DNA of 64,000 nt from Mycoplasma sp. Ms02 (GTDB taxonomy: Bacteria > Bacillota_I > Bacilli_A > Mycoplasmatales > Metamycoplasmataceae). Every line of letters begins with the position of its first letter. Position 1 is the stretch's first letter. Positions 56,201 through 64,000 of this stretch are shown in pieces. The stretch spans positions 558,001 to 622,000 of the forward strand of contig NZ_CP081302.1 of the NCBI RefSeq assembly GCF_019720735.1, in the 5' to 3' direction. The position numbers and the translations under genes are program-made. Under the pieces are notes generated by a model. The model ran no database searches and was not told the origin of the DNA. It was given only the letters and a program-made list of their open reading frames with translations.

Positions 56201-59200
56201 GTTATCGTATTGATCTTTTTTAGTTGAGTTTATATAGTTTGGGTCATTCTGATCCAGACTTGATAATAATTCATTCGCTTCATTTGCAACACTATTTTTT
56301 TCGTTTGCAAAAACTGCGTCTTGAATTAATTGATCTAAGTTCTTATCAATATTTTTTTCAGGATTTTCATTAAGAGCAATCTGCGCTTCTTCAATCTTTT
56401 GATTGAATGCATCTTTTTCTTCTTTAGTTAAATTGGTTAATGAGTTTACCTTTTCTTTGGCTAGTCCTTCAAGTTCATCATAAGCATCTTGAAGCAGTTG
56501 ATTAACTCTTGCAGAATCGTTATTGTCAATTGTATCTTGAGAAATTAATGATTTGTGTTTTTGTTTTCAATCATTTAACCCTTCAATGTCTAAGTTTGCG
56601 CTTTCAATTTCTTTTCTTGCGTTTTCCTTAACACCATCAAGAGCGTTGTATGCATTTTTTAGATCGTTAAACTTATTTTTATATTCGTCAATGTATCCCT
56701 TTAGAGATGCAATATTTGTTATTGCATTAGAAGCTTGTTCTTTTTGTTCAAAATGACCTTTCGCCTGATCAAATGATGTTTTTAAGTTATCGTTTGAACC
56801 TGAATAAATTAACTCTGATTCAGCTGATTTATAGCTTTGTAAGTTCGCTTCTTGTTCTTTCTTATATTTATCGAAATCATCAATTGTTTTATATAAAACG
56901 ATAATTGTGTTGATTGCATCTGAACCAATTTTTGATGCAACTTCATCTTTAAGTGACTGAATAACATTTGCAGGAAGTTGCGAAGAATCTAATCTTGAAT
57001 TGAGTTTTTCTTTAGCAGAGTTTAAAACCTCTTCTAAAGCAGATTGTTTTTGCACATCAAAATCTGGGAGATCTTGAATACCATCTAGAACTTTATAAGC
57101 CTTATTTGCAGGTCTATTTTGTAAATTAGTTTGATTGTCATCCTCAAGCATAAATCCTAATTGATCTGCTTGTAAAGAATCTGCATCGATTTTTGAAGCA
57201 TTAGATGTTTCGAAATCGTCAGACTTTTGTTTTTCATCTCCCGTTTTAGGTAGTATAGCTTCAATCTGAATTTCTTTTTCTGTCTTCTTATTTGTATAAA
57301 AATCATTAGAGTTTGCTTGTACGTTCGGTTTGGTTACATTGTTGATTGCTTCAAATTTATCTTTAAATGCTTCGATTTCAGATTCTTGGTTTAAGATAGT
57401 TGATTTAGCTGCATTCAACTGATCTATAGCCGAATTAAGGTTGTTTAAGTCTGTCGTATAAGCTTTTTTAAGATCTGTGGCGTCTTTTAAAAAGTCTGTT
57501 GATTTAGCAATATCTGTTTTTAGATTGTTGTTATTTGGGTAAAAAGGTTTTATTTTATTTTCGATAAATTGATCGATTGTCATGTAAGTAATTGTTGGAT
57601 TTGATCCTTTTGCTGCCTCTTTTGCTGCTAATGCAAATGCCTCTACGGTTTTTTTATAAGCATCTATTTCTTCATCAGATAAACCTTGAGCTTGTTTGTA
57701 ATTGTTTAAGGCCGTTCTTAACTTGTCAAGTTCATCATTTAATACTTCTTGAATTCTTTCTTGAGTAGGAATGATGTTTCAATCCACTTGGAAAACCATT
57801 TTCTTTGAAATCTGGTGAATTTCTGGATTTTCTTTAATTGTTCATTTTAAAATCTTTTTATTAGCTACATCAACAATTTCACCTGTTTTATTGGTTGAAT
57901 CGTTAATAGAAACTTTGTAATCCCTATTTTCATAATATGGTTGAGCGTCAGAGTTATTTAGAGTAAGAAGATATTTTTTAGCACTTAAATCTTTTCTGTC
58001 TTGCGAATTGCTTGTTAGGGAATTGTCATCAAATTCGAAATTAGTTAAACTTAAAAGATCTCTATTATCTGATGAATCAGATTTTGTTGACTCTATTTTA
58101 GCTTTTGGGAAAGTGTTGTTGAACGAAAGTAACTGATTTGTAGGTGAATACTCCACATATTTATTTGTGTGTCATACATTTTTGAAGTCAACCTCGAAAT
58201 CTATCTGTTCAGTTGTTCTGTAAACATTCATCGATGTTCTTGTTAATTTTAGCTCTGGGTAAACTCTAGCATATTCTTCAAGAACTGCCTCTTTTGACCC
58301 AGTGTTTAACTGTTTTCAATCTGAAATTCCTGTTTTTGTATTTGCAATACTTTTTATGATATCAGAGTGATACATCATTCCTGTTACTGATGCACCAACA
58401 ACAGAGTTTTTATCTCTGTAAGATTCAACGCTCTTATCATGGAAAACCGAATCATTGTTGCGCTTAGTTTTAAAGTACACTTCAATTTTTTGGTTATTGT
58501 AAGGGTTTGTTATTCTCTCTAAATTACCAGCCTTGAAGCTAATGAACGATCCAATTGTACTTCTATCTGAAGATCCTAAGTAAGTTCCAGGGCCTGTTTT
58601 TAAAATTTCTCCAAAAGACCTTAACCTTTCTTCTTCAGAGCGTTTTCTTGAGTTTGTTATTGATGTCGATTGATACTCAGAAGTAAAGTTTGCATTGTTT
58701 CAATCTGTGCTATTTGCATCATCCTTCTTATAAAGAATAGTTAAATCGTTGTATGCAGATTGAATATTTTTTAAGTTTTGCTTATATTCTTCTTTATTTG
58801 AAGCACTGCTTGTTTTAGCGTAAATAAAACTATTTAAACCTATAACTTCAGTGTCTTCTCTACCTGAAATGACTTTTTCGGAATTATCGTCAGTAATTTC
58901 TACATATTGAGTCTTTAATTCTTGAGACACATTTGCAATACTATTCGATATATTTTTAATTTTTACTGATTGAGATTGAGGTCTCAATTCTGCTTGTTCA
59001 AAGGTTCTTTCATCTTTTTGAGCTAATCTGTTTTCACTCAGTTCATTAATTGAGAAGCTATTAAATTCGACAGAATCTTCAACGATTGATAAATCATCAG
59101 AAATAAAAATTGAATAATCTGTTATTTCTGGCGCGTTCATTAAATAACGATCTCATCTACGGTAAGTACCATTTTGATAACTTTCCGAATCATTTTCAAC

Positions 59201-59716
59201 ATATTTATCTGAAGGATCAGAGTTTGCGCTATTTTTCTTAAATACTTGGCTAAAGTCATAGTAACCTAGTGAAGACTCGTTGAATACGACCCTTCACTTA
59301 GTGATACCGTCAACCGTTTCAAGCTGCTCTACCCTTACTGTTTCATTAACTTTTGGTGGATTTTCAGAAGGTGTATATGAATTAACGATAAGATCGCGAG
59401 TAGAGGGAACTGCATTACCTTCAGAATCTATTTGCACCTCTCATCATGGTGATCTTCAGTTAGTACATACGCCATCTTTACAGAAGTTTTCGGACAGGTT
59501 TTGGGATTCTGAGCTGTAACCTGTTACTGGAGTAACCTCAAAAGGTATTTTTTCTCCAACTCTTATGTGATTTTGCTCACTATTTAACTGTTGATTTAAT
59601 ATTTGATCATCTGTTTGATCTTGGTTTGTTTGATTAGTGTTTGAAACAAGACCTCATGTGGGAGTTATCACTAAAAGCGAAGTTGAACCCATTATTAAAA
59701 ACTTATTCTTTTTCAT
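53222..59716 (-). CDS. Giant surface protein with helical repeats and C-terminal membrane anchor
   Basis: 2164 aa in one frame; I checked codon by codon across the TGA-split pieces and found no TAA or TAG. The start is ATG 59716 after TGGAGAATT. An N-terminal signal (MKKNKFLIMGSTSLLVITP) is followed by a globular region of about 700 residues containing a C-x4-C pair (NFCKDGVCTNW). The rest is a long series of helical modules of FIVAR/GA type, with recurring cores such as NSLENLNNNQKEVIKSQI, NSLENIGQDQKQALKEP and DNLPNLSETEKSDLKEKV. The end is a membrane segment (WIIGGIATALAAISGYVLYL) and FRKK. The mature protein would extend as a rod from the cell, a likely adhesin. The ligand is unknown. Confidence 0.85.
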
Positions 59717-59767
59717 AATTCTCCATTTTTATGAACAAGTTTTTATTTCATTTTTTCTCGTGGTTTA

Positions 59768-59800
59768 AAACGAAAAGCTCTTTAGCTTTGCTTTTCGGCT
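59768..59800 (-). promoter_or_regulatory. Terminator-like hairpin in the leader of the giant surface gene
   Basis: On the minus strand CGAAAAGC (59790-59797) pairs with GCTTTTCG (59771-59778) and is followed by TTTT. It lies about 55 bases upstream of the start codon, after the likely -10 TATGAT, so it could attenuate transcription. Function inferred. Confidence 0.45.
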
Positions 59801-60073
59801 CTATCATACAAGAAAATAAGCACATTTTCTTCTTGATCTAAATAGAACTGCTTTTAAAAAGGCAAAATTATGGACTAAAATCACTGTTTTTTCAATCTTT
59901 TCATTTTTGTATTTCAAGATTCAGTTTTTTTTTTTTTTTTTGCAAAAAGAAAAAGCAAGAAATTAGTAGTTTTCGCAAAAAAGTAAAAAAATGAAAAAAT
60001 AAGAAATTATCTTTTTTCGACGTTGAATTTTAAGTCAGTTTAAATGATTTAAAGCATTTTCTTTCTTAAGTGC

Positions 60074-60079
60074 TATAAT
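60074..60079 (+). promoter_or_regulatory. Extended -10 box of eno
   Basis: TGCTATAAT, an extended -10, about 40 bases before the ATG. The leader contains an ATTAAT-rich inverted repeat at 60083-60105. Confidence 0.7.
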
Positions 60080-60122
60080 TTCAATTAATTAAATTAATTA
60101 ATTTAAAAAACAAGGAGAAAAA

Positions 60123-61484
<1,362 letters not shown>

Positions 61485-61496
61485 TGAGCATAAAAC

Positions 61497-61525
61497 AAAA
61501 CTACCTATAAAAAGGTAGTTTTTAT
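61497..61525 (+). terminator. Enolase terminator
   Basis: AAAACTACCT-ATAAAA-AGGTAGTTTTT. Confidence 0.9.
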
Positions 61526-61608
61526 ATTAAATTATTTTATCTATAAAAAAATTTTTATATTCCATCATATTTAAATTAAAATTTTTTATTTTATAGTATT
61601 ATTTAATT

Positions 61609-61797
61609 ATGAAATATCTTTTTAATCTTAAAAAAATACTTTTTTTCATGCTTTTAACATCAAGTATTAGTTTTTTTGCTCTTTCGTGTGCTAAGGTTCA
61701 ACAGGTTAGAGCTAAACAAGATTACGATGAAGTGATAGTTTCTTTTGATAAATCCTCTTCTGAGTCAAAAGAGACAATATCTAATGATAATAATTAG
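61609..61797 (+). CDS. Very small lipoprotein
   Basis: 62 aa. A signal peptide with lysines (MKYLFNLKKILFFMLL) and lipobox FALSC, lipid on Cys27, leave a mature part of only 36 residues, acidic and serine-rich. No ribosome binding site; TATAGT at 61592-61597 lies about 11 bases before the ATG, which would give a leaderless or near-leaderless mRNA. It has its own long-stem terminator. Function unknown. Confidence 0.7.
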   Translation: MKYLFNLKKILFFMLLTSSISFFALSCAKVQQVRAKQDYDEVIVSFDKSSSESKETISNDNN

Positions 61798-61800
61798 ACC

Positions 61801-61860
61801 AAAGTTATTAACATTTCCACATTTTTTATATGTGTTATATTGTTAATAACTTTTTATTTT
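61801..61860 (+). terminator. Long-stem terminator after the small lipoprotein
   Basis: AAAGTTATTAACA pairs with TGTTAATAACTTT; the loop contains a second hairpin CACAT/ATGTG. A T-rich run follows. Confidence 0.8.
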
Positions 61861-62024
61861 TTTACCAATTAGTCTGTTAAACAGTGATTTTAGAAACATG
61901 CTCACATGCAAATAAATTAACAATGGAAAAACCAAAAAAATAGATTCATTACTTTTTTGAACTTTTATCTGAAAATTGCGATTTTAAACATTAAAATTAG
62001 AAAACACAGCTAAAAGGAGTTAAC
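61861..62024. other. Intergenic gap before the nucleoside kinase
   Basis: A+T rich. I see no RNA gene or reading frame; AAAAGGAG at 62013-62020 is the ribosome binding site of the next gene. Confidence 0.5.
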
Positions 62025-62687
62025 ATGATTATAGGAATAAGTGGTATGATCGCTGCAGGTAAAAGTAGTCTTGTTGAAAAGCTACATGAAGTTTACCCAA
62101 CAAGTGTTGTGATGCACGAATTTGATGAAGATGATGAAGTTTTCAACACCTTTTTGAAATGATTATATGAAAAGAAACCTAATTTAACTATTGGTTTTCA
62201 ATCATATATTGTTGAAAACCATTCAGCAAAGTTTGCTGAAATGACAGAACAGTTCAGACTAGATAAAAAGGACATGGTAAAAGACCATCTATTTCTAGAT
62301 CGTTTTTCTGTTGAGCACTATATTTTTGCTAAATTAATTCTTTCACAAAAAGAATCTAAGTATTTAGAAGCTTATGACGCTCTTTTTGAAAAGTTAATTT
62401 CAAGAGAAGAACTGCCAGATTTAAGTATTTATTTAGATATATCGTTCGATACTTTTAAGGAAAGAATCTTTAAACGTGGTAGAAAAAGTGAAATTGATAA
62501 CTTTGAGCAAAATCTTGAATATTTCAAAAATTTACACACAAGCTATTTAAAAATATTTAAAGAAGTTGCAAACAAATACAACCTAGATTACGTAGTTGTA
62601 GATACAAACAACAAAACAGAGACACAAGTTTTAATGGAAGTGGGCAGAATTATTGAAGCCAAAACTGCAGAAAAACTAAATGCTTAG
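62025..62687 (+). CDS. Deoxynucleoside kinase (dAK/dGK type)
   Basis: 220 aa. P-loop GMIAAGKSS (residues 7-15), a DRF motif in LFLDRFSVEHYIFAKL in place of the D-R-S of the family, and PDLSIYLDISFDTFKERIFKRGRKSE, the thymidylate-kinase-like lid region with the arginines. It phosphorylates salvaged deoxynucleosides. AAAAGGAG precedes the ATG. The exact nucleoside cannot be told. Confidence 0.88.
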
Positions 62688-62733
62688 TTATTTCTTGGGA
62701 GTTTAAATGTTAAAATTTTAATAATAGGTAGAT

Positions 62734-63717
62734 ATGTTAAACTCTCGATTTTTACAAAAAACAAACTCAAAGAATGAGCAAATATTAATTCGTTATAAAA
62801 CATATGGGAATCCTGAGGGGATCCCTGTTTTATATTTACATGGTGGACCAGGAGCAGGGTTCAATGACAACATCACTAAATTTTTTAATTTAGAAAAATA
62901 TTTCTTAGTGTCATTTGATCAAAGAGGTTGTGGTTTCTCGACGCCTTCAGCAATTAATACAAGTGATATTACTGACAATTCTACATGAGATCTTGTTGAA
63001 GATATCAATGACTTATTAAACGTACTAAAAATTGATAAATTTGTACTTTTTGGGGGATCCTGAGGTTCGACGCTGGCGTTAGTTTACGCTATTCAAAATT
63101 CACATCGTATTTTGAAACTAGTACTTAGAGGTGTCTATTTATGCCGTTCAGAAGACATTGACTTTCTATACGAAGGTGGAACAAAAAATAATTTCCCTGA
63201 AGTATATGCTAAGTATAGCAGCTTTATCAAAGATAATTATCCTGATGTTCTTGACAAAAATAAAGACAAAGATCATCCATATTTACATACTTACTACCAA
63301 ATCTTAGGATCGCAAGATCAAAGTTCAGTTGAGGAAGCTGCAAAGACTTTTGCATATCATGAAAGCTTTATTGCTTCTAACTCATATCAAGAGTCAAATC
63401 TAGAAGACGATATAAAATTTGCTGTTCTTGAAACACACTATTTTGTAAATAGATGTTTTTTGGAAACTGATAACTATATTCTCGAAAACGCCTATAAAAT
63501 AGCCAACATCGACACTTACATCGTTCACGGTAGAAATGACTCCGTTTGCAAACCGAGTTCTGCTTTTGATTTAAGCTTAGCTATAGGATCTAAAGCAAGA
63601 CTTTATATAACAAATGGATATCACTCAGGATACGACTTCTATAACAAAGAGAAAACACTTGAGATTTTTAATCAAATCTCAGAAGATCTTTTTGGTAAAA
63701 TGCCTATAAAACAGTAA
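62734..63717 (+). CDS. pip: Proline iminopeptidase-like alpha/beta hydrolase (S33)
   Basis: 327 aa. HGGPGAGFNDNITKFF forms the oxyanion region, FDQRGCGFS is typical of proline iminopeptidases, and the nucleophile elbow is GGSWGS with Ser109. The triad is completed by Asp269 (HGRNDSV) and His297 (NGYHSG). It removes N-terminal proline from peptides in the cytosol, useful for an organism living on imported peptides. Two TGA codons are Trp, one within the elbow. TAGGTAG lies before the ATG. Confidence 0.92.
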
Positions 63718-63744
63718 AAAAAGAGCAATCGCTCTTATTTTTTT
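63716..63744. terminator. Bidirectional terminator at the convergent end of pip
   Basis: AAAAAAGAGC-AATC-GCTCTTATTTTTT has A and T runs on both sides and overlaps the end of the minus-strand gene. Confidence 0.88.
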
Positions 63745-64000
63745 ACAATTTTTCTTCACTCAAAAGGAAATTCCTTGGGTGTAGATCTTAGCTTTTTGAT
63801 ATTAACCACAACGTGTTCTTTATTTGTGTTTGGAACTTCTAGTTTGTATGAATTTATCTCGGTCTTTAAAAGTTTTAAAACATCACTAGCTTTTTTAAGC
63901 TCGTCTTGGTATTTTTTAGATTTTATTAGTCTCATATCACCATTAACTTTAACTAAGTGGAACGAAGACATTAAAAGAGCTCTTATAGAAGCCACTGCTC
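63735..64000 (-). CDS. C-terminal part of a minus-strand protein, possibly RsmG-like
   Basis: About 88 residues are visible; the start lies beyond the window. The frame ends in WRKIVKK, the Trp being TGA, with TAA at 63735-63737. The sequence IRALLMSSFHL, GDMRLIKSKKYQDELKKAS and VVNIKKLRSTPKEFP resembles the end of 16S rRNA G527 N7-methyltransferase (RsmG), whose last segment has a similar T-P-K-K-Y-P. That is a by-eye suggestion from a short piece, so treat the name as tentative. Confidence 0.45.

Larger units (their letters stand above)
59717..60122. other. Divergent intergenic region with a T17 tract
   Basis: Holds the leader and probable promoter of the giant surface gene (minus-strand TATGAT at 59813-59818), a hairpin in that leader (see separate entry), a run of 17 T at 59925-59941 and the enolase promoter (60074-60079). 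No coding sequence or tRNA seen. Confidence 0.7.

Noticed and set aside
53222-59716. Tandem repeats that could be a CRISPR array
   Set aside because: The repeats are imperfect, coding and in frame, with no fixed repeat-spacer length.
59925-59941. T17 tract as a spacer between -35 and -10 boxes, as in vlp-type switching
   Set aside because: The nearest plausible -10 boxes are about 107 bases (surface gene) and 130 bases (eno) away, so it is not within a promoter core.

Overview
The window comes from a wall-less mollicute using genetic code 4: nearly every long reading frame is continuous only if TGA is read as Trp, and the DNA is strongly A+T rich. The 16S/23S sequences, the oligosaccharide and amylase genes, the absence of cell-wall genes and the many surface proteins fit Mycoplasmopsis (former Mycoplasma, Hominis group). 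The species cannot be named from what I can see.

Layout. 1-1182: tail of a sugar ABC ATPase from an upstream operon. 1462-12376: maltodextrin-type import and breakdown operon on + (membrane protein, binding lipoprotein, membrane protein, MalF with a long coiled-coil extension, MalG, MsmK-like ATPase, membrane protein, GH13 amylase lipoprotein), with most genes overlapping by one base or separated by a few. 12405-16077 on -: trigger-factor-like chaperone, membrane protein, Cof-type phosphatase, and a separate multi-pass membrane protein. 16200-25563: S10/spc ribosomal protein operon from rpsJ to rplO, ending in a terminator with no secY. 25652-31468: 1938-aa exported protein with an HEXXH motif (M60/enhancin-like) and carbohydrate-binding-like domains. 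31503-32824: complete IS3-family element with a 3-bp target duplication. 32916-37819: rRNA promoter, 16S and 23S, with no 5S and no spacer tRNA. 37971-41076: rpmF on -, then tsaE-tsaB-tsaD on +, tsaD being fused in frame to a HAD phosphatase. 41203-46255: tuf, then a two-gene heterodimeric ABC exporter. 46371-51050: rimP-nusA-ylxR-infB-apt. 51104-53167: accessory cassette of small unknown proteins, two of them membrane proteins broken at homopolymer runs. 53222-59716 on -: 2164-aa surface protein with helical repeats. 60123-63717: eno, a tiny lipoprotein, a deoxynucleoside kinase and a proline-iminopeptidase-like hydrolase; a partial - gene closes the window.

How it works together. Surface glycans can be attacked by the M60-like protein and alpha-glucans by the amylase lipoprotein; the MalF/MalG/MsmK importer takes up the products and enolase serves glycolysis. 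The remaining core is translation: ribosomal proteins, rRNA, EF-Tu, IF-2, NusA, RimP and the t6A-modification proteins TsaB/D/E. Four reading frames (1462, tsaE, 51714 and 52431) are each restored by changing one base in a homopolymer. This is either assembly error or real on/off variation and is the first thing to verify. The least explained regions are the 51104-53167 cassette, the TsaD-HAD fusion, the long MalF extension and the structured leaders of the S10 operon.
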